Assembly: GCA_012728785.1 (NCBI GenBank)
Contig: JAAYEK010000201.1
Location: forward strand, 1 to 40,258
Reading direction: 5' to 3'
Length of the DNA: 40,258 nt
Source of the DNA: Bacillota bacterium
GTDB taxonomy: Bacteria; Bacillota; UBA4882; UBA8346
The translations under genes were made by a program, and so were the position numbers. This document shows, piece after piece, positions 1 through 10,962 of this stretch. Numbering within the stretch: position 1 is the first letter of the stretch; each line of letters starts with the position of its first letter. The notes below the pieces were generated by a model that was given only the letters and a program-made list of their open reading frames with translations, was not told the DNA's origin and did not search any database.

Positions 1-1036
1 TTAAATATTCATACAGGCTGGTGCCTGGGAAGGGGAGCAGATGGTTAAAGGCGGCAGTATAAAACTGATGCTTTTCTGAAAAACGCAGCGCCTTTTCTAT
101 GGTTTCTTCTGTGTCATAGTCATACCCAAATATAAAGGTAGCATAAATACCGATTCCCGCAGCATGGATACGCTCTACCAGTTCATCCCTTTCCTTCACG
201 AACAGATTTACTGATTTTCTCATCTGTTTCAGATTTTCTTCTTCCAGGCTTTCAAAGCCGATCAGAATAATCTCACAACCACTTTCCTTCATGGTCTTCA
301 ACAGAACTTCATCCTTGGCCATACTGAGAGTTCCCTGACCGGCCCACTTTATCTTGAGAGGCTTTATTTTTTCAAAAAGCCCTAATGCGTTCTTTTTGTC
401 CGCCATCAGATTGTCATCCACCAGAAAATGATATTTAGATGCGGAATTTTGAATATCCTTTAGAATGTATTCATGGGGACGGGCAAAATATTTACACCTG
501 TAATAGCTTGCTATGGAACAAAAATCACAATGATTGCAACACCCCCTGCCTGTTTCAATTAAAGAAACCGGCAGATATTTTTTCCCTTTATAAATGGACT
601 TATCAGGCGATAAAGGGCTATAGGCCGGCTTACCCGCATAACACCTTTTCAGTTCGCTTTTTTGAAAATCCTCCAGCACGCTTTTCCAAACCGCTTCAGC
701 ATTGCCTGTGATGATTGCATTGGCATGTAACAAAGCCTCCTCAGGCATCAGGGTCGTATGATATCCTCCAAGAACCACCTTGGCTCCCCTTTCCCTGAAG
801 GCGCTGCTGATTTCATAGCTCCGCCGCGCTGTGTAGGTTTCTACGGTGATAACTACCAGGTCCGTCGGTTCATCATAATTAATAAGCTCAACTCTGTCAT
901 CATAAAAGGCCGTTTCTACAGCTTCAGGGGTCAGACTTTTTAATACAGCAATTGTTAAGGGCTCCATTTTCCATGTGCCGATATATTTCTGTCCTGGCTT
1001 CTTTCCTATGGCCGGTAATATAAATGTTAGTTTCAT
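1..1036 (-). CDS. B12-binding radical SAM protein (C-terminus cut by window edge)
   Basis: An open frame starts at the ATG ending at 1036 and runs off the window at base 2, giving 345 visible codons. The first ~125 residues resemble a cobalamin-binding Rossmann domain, with a GGYH motif near residue 90 and a VETYTARRSY block near 66. The radical SAM core follows with C166-x3-C170-x2-C173 for the [4Fe-4S]/SAM cluster, then DDN and GFES strands. The family does SAM- and cobalamin-dependent chemistry such as methylation or ring formation at unactivated carbons; this substrate is unknown. It is the last visible gene of a minus-strand cluster, 123 bp after the preceding radical SAM gene, and that spacer carries a repeated element. 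The visible part is close in layout to the genes at 4886-6241 and 6216-7547. Confidence 0.9.
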   Translation of the reverse strand, partial: MKLTFILPAIGKKPGQKYIGTWKMEPLTIAVLKSLTPEAVETAFYDDRVELINYDEPTDLVVITVETYTARRSYEISSAFRERGAKVVLGGYHTTLMPEEALLHANAIITGNAEAVWKSVLEDFQKSELKRCYAGKPAYSPLSPDKSIYKGKKYLPVSLIETGRGCCNHCDFCSIASYYRCKYFARPHEYILKDIQNSASKYHFLVDDNLMADKKNALGLFEKIKPLKIKWAGQGTLSMAKDEVLLKTMKESGCEIILIGFESLEEENLKQMRKSVNLFVKERDELVERIHAAGIGIYATFIFGYDYDTEETIEKALRFSEKHQFYTAAFNHLLPFPGTSLYEYL

Positions 1037-1095
1037 CCTGTACCCCTTTAGCTATTACAGATTAATAACCCATCGGTTATCAGAAATTTTTCGAT

Positions 1096-1142
1096 TGTAG
1101 CAATATTTCCTTACCTTTATTTATTTCAACGAGACGGGAGAT
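1096..1142. repeat. 47-bp intergenic repeat, copy 1
   Basis: This lies in the spacer between two radical SAM genes. Aligned without gaps to 2568-2614, it matches at 34 of 47 positions, with conserved blocks TGTAG, CTTACCT and CAACGAG on the plus strand. Both copies sit in the same place, 55-60 bases upstream of a radical SAM start. It may be a regulatory or RNA-processing element, or a leftover of gene duplication. The function is unknown. Confidence 0.6.
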
Positions 1143-1159
1143 TCTTAGCACCCGTTATA

Positions 1160-2509
1160 TCATTTGGCGGCTATTGCAGCAGGAACCGGAATGTCTGAGT
1201 TGTCGCACATCACATCCCTGGTGAAGTGCAGAAACTTTTCCGCATATTTTCTATATCCCAGGTTAAGGGGGATAGAAAGCCAGGGGCTGTGATTAAAGGG
1301 CGCCAGTCTTTTAGTAATATCCTTCGGACTGTAGGTATGCTTCCATGCCCAGATAATTCCCTCTTCTAAATCCTGGACACTCATCTTGGCAGGCTTAAAT
1401 ACGCAATGCTCAACATCGTACATCGCCCAGTTACGTTCGATGATTCGTCCCGCCTTGTTCAATTCTCTGTAAAGCCGGGTATTGGGAAAAGGGGTCAGAA
1501 TGCTGTATCTTGGCAGATCAATTTTAATTTTGGTAACCATCTCAACAGTTCTTTCAAAAACGGATTTATCCTCATCGTCCCCTCCAAAGGCAAAGCACCC
1601 CTGCACCAAGATACCATGATCATGGAGTTTTTTCATCAACTCACCATAATCCGCGACATGGTTTACTCCTTTGTTGATATATTTCTGGGAGGACTGCCAA
1701 ATAGATTCAAAGCCTATAAGCAGCCCTTTGCAGCCACTCTTTTCAAATACACTTATCAGTTCTTCATCTACCCCTATATGCGAGGTAACAAGCCCAAGCC
1801 AGAAAACTTTTAACCGGATAAGCGCTGTGAAAAGCTTTATTGCATATGCTCTGTCCGTAATTAGATTCACATCAGGGAAAACTACTAACTTAGCGTCAAG
1901 GGCTTCGATCTCCTTTACAACTTCATCAACGGGACGTTGATAAACAGTACTTCCAAAAGCCGCCGGATAAGCGCAGAATGTACAGGGGAAGCTGCAGCCC
2001 CTGACTGCCTCCACAGTATTGATTGTTATATAACCCTTTTTGTTAAGAAGCTCTCTCCTTGGAATTGGTTTTTTTGCTATTGTATAATTACACTCCTGAT
2101 GATAAAAGGGCTTTAGCTCCCCTTTAGCAAAATCCCTAAGCATCCGGGAAAAGGTAAACTCTGAAAAACCCGTCATAACAACATCTGCATGGCCGGCTGC
2201 CTCCTGAGGCAGCATAGTAGGATGTACTCCGCCCATAACCACCTTCATCCCTCTGCTGCGAAAATAGTCTGCATAAGCATAACATCTGGGAGCTGTGCCT
2301 GTAATGCAGGTTATTCCGATCAAATCCGCTTCCAGATCCGGAGGAATACTCCCTGCAGTCTCATCATAAATGACTACTTCCGCATTAAGTTCCTCCGGCA
2401 CAAGCGCCGCCAAAGTAGTTAAGGTGAGCGGGGCGTAGTGAAGGGATTTTCCGAAACTCCCGTTGTGTCTGTGCATTGCTCCGGCCGGAGCCAATAGTGC
2501 TATTTTCAT
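1160..2509 (-). CDS. B12-binding radical SAM protein, divergent member
   Basis: This is a 449-aa protein with an N-terminal cobalamin-binding domain (about residues 1-130, GGVHP near 93) and a radical SAM core with C172-x3-C176-x2-C179. I chose the ATG at 2509 because AGGAAA lies 9 bases upstream. An ATG 36 bases further up lacks a clear ribosome binding site. It lacks the T-x-[TS]-A-R-R-[AS]-Y block shared by the other three radical SAM proteins and has CITGTAPRCYAY there instead. Its C-terminus is also different, so it probably acts on a different substrate or step. It may catalyse a B12-dependent radical methylation or rearrangement, but the substrate cannot be read from the sequence. Confidence 0.88.
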   Translation of the reverse strand: MKIALLAPAGAMHRHNGSFGKSLHYAPLTLTTLAALVPEELNAEVVIYDETAGSIPPDLEADLIGITCITGTAPRCYAYADYFRSRGMKVVMGGVHPTMLPQEAAGHADVVMTGFSEFTFSRMLRDFAKGELKPFYHQECNYTIAKKPIPRRELLNKKGYITINTVEAVRGCSFPCTFCAYPAAFGSTVYQRPVDEVVKEIEALDAKLVVFPDVNLITDRAYAIKLFTALIRLKVFWLGLVTSHIGVDEELISVFEKSGCKGLLIGFESIWQSSQKYINKGVNHVADYGELMKKLHDHGILVQGCFAFGGDDEDKSVFERTVEMVTKIKIDLPRYSILTPFPNTRLYRELNKAGRIIERNWAMYDVEHCVFKPAKMSVQDLEEGIIWAWKHTYSPKDITKRLAPFNHSPWLSIPLNLGYRKYAEKFLHFTRDVMCDNSDIPVPAAIAAK

Positions 2510-2567
2510 TTGAACTTTCCTGCCTTTTATAGTGTCATTATGCATCGTTTCAAAAGTAAATTTTGTT

Positions 2568-2614
2568 TGTAGAAAAATTTTCTTACCTCTGCCCTTTCCA
2601 ACGAGGCGAAAGAT
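2568..2614. repeat. 47-bp intergenic repeat, copy 2
   Basis: This is the counterpart of 1096-1142, in the 117-bp spacer between the GH3-family gene and the radical SAM gene at 1160-2509. Similarity continues weakly into the flanking A/T-rich sequence on the side nearer the downstream start. No strong hairpin or U-run was seen, so it does not look like a plain terminator. Confidence 0.6.
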
Positions 2615-2626
2615 ATTTACACTTCT

Positions 2627-4165
2627 TCACATTTTATAGCCTTGGAAATACTTACCCCAGTCTTCCCTTGAAGAAAGACAGGCCGGTTTAATGTTTCCCA
2701 ACTTTTGTCCTGCATCTAGACACCCTTTGATATATTCCTTCTTTGGGTCTCCTGTCAACACAAATATCTGCAGTTCTTTTAACTGCCCCAACTTTCTGCA
2801 ATAATCATAATGATAACTTTCCCTTAGAGCGTTGTCCGCTTCTCTGCCCGATGGAAGCTTATCGCTCTTTATATATAAAATATAGCGGTTCTTCTCAGGA
2901 GCAAGCAGATAAAATTCCGATCCAGGGGCGAGCTTCCCCACAGCTTCCCTTACAAAAGTTTCATGGAGTTTCTCTCCAAACCTGTCACTGATCCTGTCGT
3001 TTTTCCCCATAAAAATAAGCAATGGCAAACTCTTCCTCCAGCCAACCACCTTAACAATATCATAGTTCCGGTAGCGATAAAAACCGCCTCCAGTGGTTAC
3101 AACCACCTCATATACCCTTCCCGTTTTAAGTTCATTAACCAAACAGATTTGATTTGTATCGATATCAATGAACTCATAAAAATGGGAGCGCACACTCAGA
3201 ATTCCTCCCCTTTCCCCAGCCAACGGAAAGGAAATGAAGCTTTCCGTAGATAACAACCCCTTAGGCTGAACTATACAATTTGGAAACAGTCTTTTCAAAC
3301 TGTCTCCGTAGAAAGCTGCATAGGCATCACACCAGCAACTTATAATCTTCAGCCTTGGCCATATTTGGTCGTAAGCCTTGTTATATACAGCCTGCCGAAT
3401 CTCCTTCCGCCTCCTGTGGCTTAATTCATTTAGCAGCCTTTCCTTGTTGTCTTCCATATAATCCAAAAGAAGCAGCAGATAAGTGGGGTTCCATACGGAG
3501 ATCAGTGTGAGCTCCTTTGTTTTTAAAAGCTCCACCACCGTTTTGGTATAGAACCTTTCCATATTCGTTTCTGTGCCTATATCCCTTGGACTTACGAAAA
3601 CCTTGTTCATCAAATATTTTTCTATCCTGCCGAAGTACTCGGAATCCTCCTCAAAACCGATAGGTATGCCGCTTTTAGTATACTGCTTGTTACCGATTGC
3701 CGGGGTGATGGACCAGTAGCTCCTCCCCCACTTGATCTCAGGATAGGTAGTATATAAATCATAGATCCAGGGCTTTATGCCCATCTGGAATTCTTCCTTT
3801 AGTGATTTTGTATAAGGAATAAGCTTAGCTGCTTTTGTTGAACCGCTTGTGGGTTCCAGGGTTATTATTTTTTCCATCGTCAGCAGACTTTCTTCCTTCT
3901 CTGATATTTGTTCAATATAGGGCCGGTAGGTTTCATAATCAGACAAAGGCGTCTTCTCCTGATAGGCTTTTATGCTGTCTATTGTCTTAAAACCGTATTT
4001 TTTTCCGTAGGCTGTCTCCTCATTTTTCATTAAGATTTCCTTCAGCCTTCTCTTCTGTACCACTTCTGGAGATGTTACCGCCGCAAATCTTTTGTATTCT
4101 CCCTGATAAAACCGACAGCATAATGTATTGATAAAGTAATACAATAATATTTTAGGATTTCTCAT
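2627..4165 (-). CDS. GH3-family acyl-adenylating enzyme
   Basis: This 512-aa protein matches the GH3 (auxin-responsive promoter) superfamily over its length. GH3 enzymes adenylate a carboxylic acid and transfer the acyl group, in plants to amino acids. Visible features are the ATP-binding loop EPTSGSTKAAKLIPYT (about 104-119), a STES segment in mid-protein and the YRYRNYDIVKV motif before a C-terminal acyl-transfer domain. The start lies 14 bases after the stop of the GNAT-like gene, which suggests one transcript. In this setting it could activate or conjugate a carboxylate intermediate made or changed by the radical SAM enzymes; that is inference. No transmembrane segment is evident apart from a mildly hydrophobic N-terminus. 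Confidence 0.85.
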   Translation of the reverse strand: MRNPKILLYYFINTLCCRFYQGEYKRFAAVTSPEVVQKRRLKEILMKNEETAYGKKYGFKTIDSIKAYQEKTPLSDYETYRPYIEQISEKEESLLTMEKIITLEPTSGSTKAAKLIPYTKSLKEEFQMGIKPWIYDLYTTYPEIKWGRSYWSITPAIGNKQYTKSGIPIGFEEDSEYFGRIEKYLMNKVFVSPRDIGTETNMERFYTKTVVELLKTKELTLISVWNPTYLLLLLDYMEDNKERLLNELSHRRRKEIRQAVYNKAYDQIWPRLKIISCWCDAYAAFYGDSLKRLFPNCIVQPKGLLSTESFISFPLAGERGGILSVRSHFYEFIDIDTNQICLVNELKTGRVYEVVVTTGGGFYRYRNYDIVKVVGWRKSLPLLIFMGKNDRISDRFGEKLHETFVREAVGKLAPGSEFYLLAPEKNRYILYIKSDKLPSGREADNALRESYHYDYCRKLGQLKELQIFVLTGDPKKEYIKGCLDAGQKLGNIKPACLSSREDWGKYFQGYKM

Positions 4166-4179
4166 TTAGTCCCCAGCCT

Positions 4180-4893
4180 TTAAGCTGAATTATTAAACAA
4201 AAACTTCTGCATTCGCACTGATAGATTGGATTTGCTAAGCTTTGTGACACAGATCAAATCGTTACCCTTTATGTAACCTGGATTTTTTGCTACGAAAAAT
4301 GCAATATTTCTATCCTTTAGCCTCTCTTTACTAACATCTGCCACATTCTCTTTCAGCTTGTCCTTAACTCCCTTGTAACAAAGGACCCCCGTCTTTTCAT
4401 CGTATTCCCCGGGACTGTAAAACCTGCCGAATGCGTCAATTAGTTCTCTGATTTCCTTAGGAGTTTCTTCCTTATAATTGGGATAAAAGGAATTATAAAA
4501 GGTTGGAAGTATCCGATAGGTTTTGTAGCCCTTACAGATCAGAAACCAATAAAAGTCTCCATATTGCTCCTCATATCTAAAAAAGGATCTTGCGAAGATC
4601 TTAAAAAGCTCCGCGCTCCCCCAATATTCCTTATGAATAATTGTATCTCCCGAAAAAACTCCGTGGACAAATCCATCACCCAGTGGTATATGAATAATTT
4701 GCTGTGTAGAAAAACCCCGTATTATGTTCGTTTCATCCTTTAATACAATGGAATAATCCTTCTTGTTTAGATCTTCCATGAAGTTTTTCCATGTCATATT
4801 GTCATAAAAGGTATCCATTAATTCATACATTGTTTTAATATCTTCAACGCTGAGAGATTTTATTGCCACTATGCTTCCCGTCAACTTAGCCAT
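4180..4893 (-). CDS. GNAT-like acyltransferase or hypothetical protein
   Basis: This is a 237-aa protein. Its first ~150 residues look like a GNAT acyltransferase fold: an opening strand and helix (VEDIKTMYELMDTFY), a strand with GFSTQQIIHIP, the segment FSGDTIIHKEYWGS and a later ICKGYKTYRILPTFY. No classical acetyl-CoA loop (R-x-x-G-x-G/A) is clear, so activity is uncertain. Its first 8 bases overlap the end of the upstream radical SAM gene, implying translational coupling, and the GH3-family gene follows after 14 bases. It may work with the GH3 enzyme as an acyl-acceptor or transfer partner. The fold call is moderate and the function is unknown. Confidence 0.6.
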   Translation of the reverse strand: MAKLTGSIVAIKSLSVEDIKTMYELMDTFYDNMTWKNFMEDLNKKDYSIVLKDETNIIRGFSTQQIIHIPLGDGFVHGVFSGDTIIHKEYWGSAELFKIFARSFFRYEEQYGDFYWFLICKGYKTYRILPTFYNSFYPNYKEETPKEIRELIDAFGRFYSPGEYDEKTGVLCYKGVKDKLKENVADVSKERLKDRNIAFFVAKNPGYIKGNDLICVTKLSKSNLSVRMQKFLFNNSA

Positions 4894-6241
4894 TTGCTTT
4901 TTTCCCTTCCGTAAATCCGAAACGCATTCCCTGTTTTTTAAATACTTCCTTTCTAAAAAGAGGATTGTATATCAAATATGTAAAGAAGCGGTATAGGGTA
5001 CGCATGTTGGTCTTTGGCTCCAATGCCCTTTTAAAAATCGACCAGGGGGAATTAAAAACTTTTCGACACCAAAATGATACCTCCGTCAGTTCCACCGCCG
5101 ACATGTTTTTAGGAATAAATGACGCGTGATTGAAGCGGTACTCCTCATGAAGCCACCATTTTCCTTCATATAACAGCCGTCCTTCTTTCTTTAGCTTTTT
5201 ATATAAAGGCGTGTTCGGGTAAGGCATCAAAATATTGTAAGCTGCAAAGCAAAACTTGTTCCGAATGGCAAATCGGCAGGTTTCTTTAATACTTTCCCTG
5301 GTATCGCCATCATACCCAAGGGTAAAGGCGGCCCAGGTTTGAAGTCCCCATCTTCTAAGCTCTTTAATTTCCTTTTTATAGTTGTCAAGAGCTCTTCTCT
5401 TGTTTGCCCCTTTTGCTGCAGCCACTAGATTTTCCTCATTTATGGATTCAAAGCCAATAACCAGCCCCAGGCAGCCGCTCTTTACCATGAGCTCCATCAG
5501 CTCCATATCCTCAAGCATATCGATGCTTCCCTGGCTGACCCACTTCACCTTCAAAGGAATGAGAGCTCGGAAAAGCTCCTTAGCTTTTTCAAAATCCGAA
5601 ACAATATTATCATCTACAAAAAACAAAAGCTTCCGCTTTTGGCTTTTAATCTCTTCAACAACCTCATTAACTTCCCTGCAAAAATGCTTTCCCCTGAAGT
5701 AAGCGCTGGAAGCGCAGAAATTGCAATAATATTTGCAGCCCCTTGAGAATTGCAGCAGGGTAATTGGTAAATAGCCCTTTCCTTCAAAGATATCTCTTCT
5801 TGTAATAACACCCTTTTGAGGTATTAGGGGCTGTTCCGCTCGATACTCCTTCTTTAGTTCATTCTTCACAAAGTCCTGCAACATCTCCCGCCATACATTT
5901 TCCGCATCTCCAATAATAATGGCGTCTGCATGTTTTTTTACCTCTTCCGGAGTCAGCATCACATGCATGCCGCCCATTACGGTAGTTACTCCCCTTTTTT
6001 GATATTCCCGGCCGATTTCATAGGCGCGTCTTGCTGTAAAAGTCTCAACTGTAATTGCAACTAGATCGGCAGGTTCATCGTAAGGTATTTCCTCCATACG
6101 GTCATCATACATTACTACTTCTATGTCTCTTGGAGTCAGGGCTGCCAAAATCCCAAGCTGCAATGGTTCCATACGACCCTCATCAACGTATAGGCTATGC
6201 TCTCTCCTGCCAATATTAGGTTTTATTAATACCAATTTCAT
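4886..6241 (-). CDS. B12-binding radical SAM protein
   Basis: This 451-aa protein has an N-terminal cobalamin-binding domain (about 1-125, with DDRMEEIPYDEPADL and GGMH near 90-93) followed by a radical SAM core with C169-x3-C173-x2-C176, FVDDN and GFESI. The C-terminal ~90 residues carry the FNPL/YPNTPLY, WWL and KQGMRFG features shared with the 6216-7547 product. The start overlaps the upstream radical SAM gene by 26 bases and the end overlaps the next gene by 8, so the three are probably translated together. AGGAG about 10 bases before the ATG supports the start. The substrate is unknown. Confidence 0.9.
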   Translation of the reverse strand: MKLVLIKPNIGRREHSLYVDEGRMEPLQLGILAALTPRDIEVVMYDDRMEEIPYDEPADLVAITVETFTARRAYEIGREYQKRGVTTVMGGMHVMLTPEEVKKHADAIIIGDAENVWREMLQDFVKNELKKEYRAEQPLIPQKGVITRRDIFEGKGYLPITLLQFSRGCKYYCNFCASSAYFRGKHFCREVNEVVEEIKSQKRKLLFFVDDNIVSDFEKAKELFRALIPLKVKWVSQGSIDMLEDMELMELMVKSGCLGLVIGFESINEENLVAAAKGANKRRALDNYKKEIKELRRWGLQTWAAFTLGYDGDTRESIKETCRFAIRNKFCFAAYNILMPYPNTPLYKKLKKEGRLLYEGKWWLHEEYRFNHASFIPKNMSAVELTEVSFWCRKVFNSPWSIFKRALEPKTNMRTLYRFFTYLIYNPLFRKEVFKKQGMRFGFTEGKKANG

Positions 6242-7547
6242 CGGCTGATTCTCCTAATAGTCTGCCTTGCTTTCTGCGTATTTCCCTATTGGAAATAATA
6301 TTAAGGGCCATGAATAGAAAAAAGTTATAAAGCTTAAAATGATAGCTGCCTGCAAATAAACGCTTCAAGATACTTCCCACTCCATAAAATCTATAACGCG
6401 CTAATTTGCAACCGTCCTTTAATTCTTCAGGTGAAAGCTTTTTAGGACGGTAGGCAGTATCACCGTAGCAGTAATCATCCCTCAACCACCATTTATCATA
6501 AATTAAGCGTCCCTCTTCCTCAAGTCTTTTATAAAGTGGAGTTCCCGGCATGGGTATTAATGGATTAAAATTTGCAACAGTAAAATTATGTTTCATTGCA
6601 AAGTTCAAAATTTCCTGGAAGCTCTCAGCGGTGTCCTCGTCATAACCCAATACAAAGGTGGCGTATATTAGTAATCCGTGTTTATATATATTTGCCACAG
6701 CCCTGTCATAATCTCCAATAGTAAGATTTGCGGATTTGTTCATTCTCTCGAGATTATTCTTGTTTAAGGATTCGAATCCCATTAAAACCATTATACATCC
6801 GCTTTCCTTCATCAGCTTCAGGAGCTTGTCCCGAAGCGCCGCATCCATACTGATCTGACATGCCCACTTTTTCTTAAGCGGCTTCAACGCTATGAAAAGC
6901 TTTATAGCCGCTTCTTCATCAACGAATAGATTGTCATCGATAAAGAAGATAATCTTCTCTTTGGTAGCCTTTATCTCTTCAATAACCTGTTTTAGATCCC
7001 CATGACGCACCTTTCCGAGATACATCGCTTTAATTGAACAAAAGTCGCAGCCAAACCTGCAACCCCGGGAATACTGAACCAAACCAAGCTTTTGGTATTT
7101 CTTCCCCCTAAAGGCGGAATGGTTGATATCAATCGGGACGAAATCAGACTTCCGTGATGAGATATATTTCGGCTGGACCGTACCGTTTAAGGCGTCCTCT
7201 ATCAGTCGAGGCCAGGTATCTTCCGCATCTCCCACCATGACTACATCCCCGTATGCCTTTGCTTCTTCCTTAAGCAGGCTGGCATGAAAGCCTCCCAAGA
7301 CAATAATATTGTCTTTTGTTTTAAACTTTTTCGCTAAAATATACGCCCTCCTGGCGGAAAAGGTATCGAAGGAAAGGGCTATCATATCTGATGTCAGGGC
7401 TTGAGGCAGCTTTTCAACCCGGTCATCAAGGAATTCCAGTTCTATGCCTTCCGGAGTCAATTGAGCTAAAATAGGGAAGATCAGAGGTTTAAGGGCATCA
7501 TAACACTTGCCTTCAAACATACTTACTTTGATAATTGTTATCTTCAT
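6216..7547 (-). CDS. B12-binding radical SAM protein, first gene of the cluster
   Basis: This 443-aa protein has a cobalamin-binding-like domain at about 1-125 (DDRVEKLP, GGFHASLL near 85-92), then a radical SAM core with C163-x3-C167-x2-C170, FFIDDNLF and GFESL. Its C-terminal region has WWLRDDYCYGD and RKQGRLLGE. AGGTGG lies about 8 bases before the ATG. It leads the operon-like run that continues to base 1. The 196-bp upstream spacer is too short and lacks the conserved boxes for a cobalamin riboswitch. It shares the [TS]-A-R-R-A-Y block with the products at 4886-6241 and 1-1036, which suggests duplication within the cluster followed by specialisation. The reaction is unknown. Confidence 0.9.
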   Translation of the reverse strand: MKITIIKVSMFEGKCYDALKPLIFPILAQLTPEGIELEFLDDRVEKLPQALTSDMIALSFDTFSARRAYILAKKFKTKDNIIVLGGFHASLLKEEAKAYGDVVMVGDAEDTWPRLIEDALNGTVQPKYISSRKSDFVPIDINHSAFRGKKYQKLGLVQYSRGCRFGCDFCSIKAMYLGKVRHGDLKQVIEEIKATKEKIIFFIDDNLFVDEEAAIKLFIALKPLKKKWACQISMDAALRDKLLKLMKESGCIMVLMGFESLNKNNLERMNKSANLTIGDYDRAVANIYKHGLLIYATFVLGYDEDTAESFQEILNFAMKHNFTVANFNPLIPMPGTPLYKRLEEEGRLIYDKWWLRDDYCYGDTAYRPKKLSPEELKDGCKLARYRFYGVGSILKRLFAGSYHFKLYNFFLFMALNIISNREIRRKQGRLLGESADEIGINKT

Positions 7548-7743
7548 CCTTTACCACCTGTATCGGCAATGGCAAAAAAACTTTTTCAGCTATTGTTATA
7601 TTTGGTGATCCCAAACCATTCCTGGAATATAATTATTTAGCATAAAAGTTTTCTTCTACACTTTCCTGTAAATGTCCTCCAGGGCTGAGGGAAATTTTTA
7701 CAGGCTAAAAAGGCGGCGATGGTTTCTTCACAGGCTACTAGTT

Positions 7744-9249
7744 TCAGATCGAGCATTGATCCGCACAGACCAAGCTTAACCGCAAAACAGACGCAGAGGG
7801 AAGTGTAACGGTAAACCCCTTTTCATTTATCTTCACATCATTAAAGACCGCAGGTTTAACCTTGTCCGTTTCTGCAAAAGAATTAAAGGCATTAACCTTG
7901 TCAGCGGTTAAAACCAAGCCCTCTACTTTATTCAGCTTCAGCTCACCACTATTGAAAAGGCATTCCAGGTTAGCAACCTCCGTGGCATGCAAATTACAAA
8001 AGGTAACATTAATGCGCCCTGCTTTATCCTTTGATACGGAGGCGCTGAGCGCCGGGACGTTCTCCCCATTTAGCTCATAATCCCCACACTCAAGTTGATA
8101 ATCCAACAAATCCGCATCCTGGTGCACCTGATACAGATCAAAAACATGATAGGTAGGAGTTAAAACCATCTCCTCACCATTAGTCAAAATCAAGGCCTGC
8201 AGAACATTAACAATCTGGGCAAGATTGGCCATCTGCACTCGATCACAATGGCGGTTGAAAATATTCAGACTTATCCCGGCGATCAGCGCATCCCGCAGGG
8301 TATTCTGTTGATATAGGAACCGGGGATTGGCGCCAGGCTCAACCTGGTGCCAAGCTCCCCATTCATCCACAATCAAAGCCACCCTTTTCTCCGGATCGTA
8401 TTTATCCATAATTGCACTATGTTTACTGAGTAAATCATCCATCGCCAAGGCGTTTTTGAGGCAACAGAAATATTCCTCAAGCCCAAACTCACTGGCCGAT
8501 CCTTTATCCTCCCATCTCGTCCCCGCAACTGTATAATAATGGAGACTTAGGCCGTCCATATAGCTTCCGGCCCTCTCCATTAATACCTCCGTCCAGTAAT
8601 AATCATGATCATGGGACCCGGAGGCAATTTTAAAGATCTGATTGTCCCCATAAGATTTGACATAGGTTTGATATCGCCGGTAGAGATCGGCATAATATTC
8701 CGGGCGCATATTCCCTCCACAGCCCCAGTTTTCATTACCGACCCCGAAATACTTTAATTTCCATGGTTTTTCCCGGCCATTTTCCTTCCTTAAGTTGGCC
8801 ATTGGGGATACGCCGTCAAAGGTCAAATATTCAATCCACTGTTCCATTTCATAAACACTGCCACTGCCCACATTACCACAGATATAGGGTTCAGTGTTTA
8901 GTTGGGCACAGAGGTCCATAAACTCATGGGTTCCGAAGTGATTATTTTCCGTTACCCCGCCCCAGCAGGAATTGACAATTTTCTTCCGCTGCGCCCGCGG
9001 TCCGATTCCATCTTGCCAATGATAATGTTCGGCAAAACAGCCGCCCGGCCACCGGAGAACCGGCGCTCTAATCTTGTGCAGGGCTTCCACCACATCAATT
9101 CTAATCCCGCGGATATTGGGGATCGGGGACTCCTCACCAACCCAAAAACCCTCATAAATACATCTCCCCAGATGTTCGGCAAAATGGCCATAAATATTCC
9201 GGTTAATCTTCCCTTTCTTGCGATCGGCATTAATTATTAACCTATTCAT
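7744..9249 (-). CDS. GH51 alpha-N-arabinofuranosidase
   Basis: This 501-aa enzyme is of usual GH51 length, with a TIM-barrel catalytic domain then a C-terminal beta domain. The family releases terminal alpha-L-arabinofuranose from arabinoxylan or arabinan oligosaccharides. The acid/base is E173 in GNEN and the nucleophile is E296 in [22 protein letters not shown] is the usual barrel segment. No signal peptide is visible, so it probably acts in the cytoplasm on imported oligosaccharides. It follows the other GH51 gene by 63 bp. The two GH51 proteins differ widely, suggesting different linkage preferences. Confidence 0.93.
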   Translation of the reverse strand: MNRLIINADRKKGKINRNIYGHFAEHLGRCIYEGFWVGEESPIPNIRGIRIDVVEALHKIRAPVLRWPGGCFAEHYHWQDGIGPRAQRKKIVNSCWGGVTENNHFGTHEFMDLCAQLNTEPYICGNVGSGSVYEMEQWIEYLTFDGVSPMANLRKENGREKPWKLKYFGVGNENWGCGGNMRPEYYADLYRRYQTYVKSYGDNQIFKIASGSHDHDYYWTEVLMERAGSYMDGLSLHYYTVAGTRWEDKGSASEFGLEEYFCCLKNALAMDDLLSKHSAIMDKYDPEKRVALIVDEWGAWHQVEPGANPRFLYQQNTLRDALIAGISLNIFNRHCDRVQMANLAQIVNVLQALILTNGEEMVLTPTYHVFDLYQVHQDADLLDYQLECGDYELNGENVPALSASVSKDKAGRINVTFCNLHATEVANLECLFNSGELKLNKVEGLVLTADKVNAFNSFAETDKVKPAVFNDVKINEKGFTVTLPSASVLRLSLVCADQCSI

Positions 9250-9312
9250 CTTTCTCCCCTATCTTTTTGGTATGATTCAAAATTAGTCCGAAAAATTACC
9301 GCAGATCGGTTT

Positions 9313-10824
<1,512 letters not shown>

Positions 10825-10872
10825 CTACACCCTCCAATTCTATATTTACGCAAACAAATAACGACCATTTTT

Positions 10873-10962
10873 ACTATCTAGAAAATGCTATCGATGCTTG
10901 TCGATCCACATCAACTTTTCATTATATAACGTGGGTCAACAGGATGTTGACGTGGACGACTA
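10873..10962. repeat. 90-bp dispersed repeat, copy A
   Basis: This segment matches the reverse complement of 35949-36038 at about 85 of 90 positions. It ends one base before the lacI-type stop codon. It can fold: TCCACATCAAC near 10905-10915 pairs with GTTGACGTGGA near 10946-10956 through one G-U, and GTCAAC/GTTGAC forms an inner alternative. This is compatible with a REP- or MITE-like palindromic element; it might also terminate the lacI transcript. No coding capacity was seen. Confidence 0.8.

Noticed and set aside
7548-7743. A cobalamin riboswitch ahead of the B12-dependent radical SAM cluster
   Set aside because: The spacer is only 196 bases and I see no B12-box-like or multi-stem pattern. 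A small TTTGG/CCAAA repeat at 7601-7615 is too short to count.
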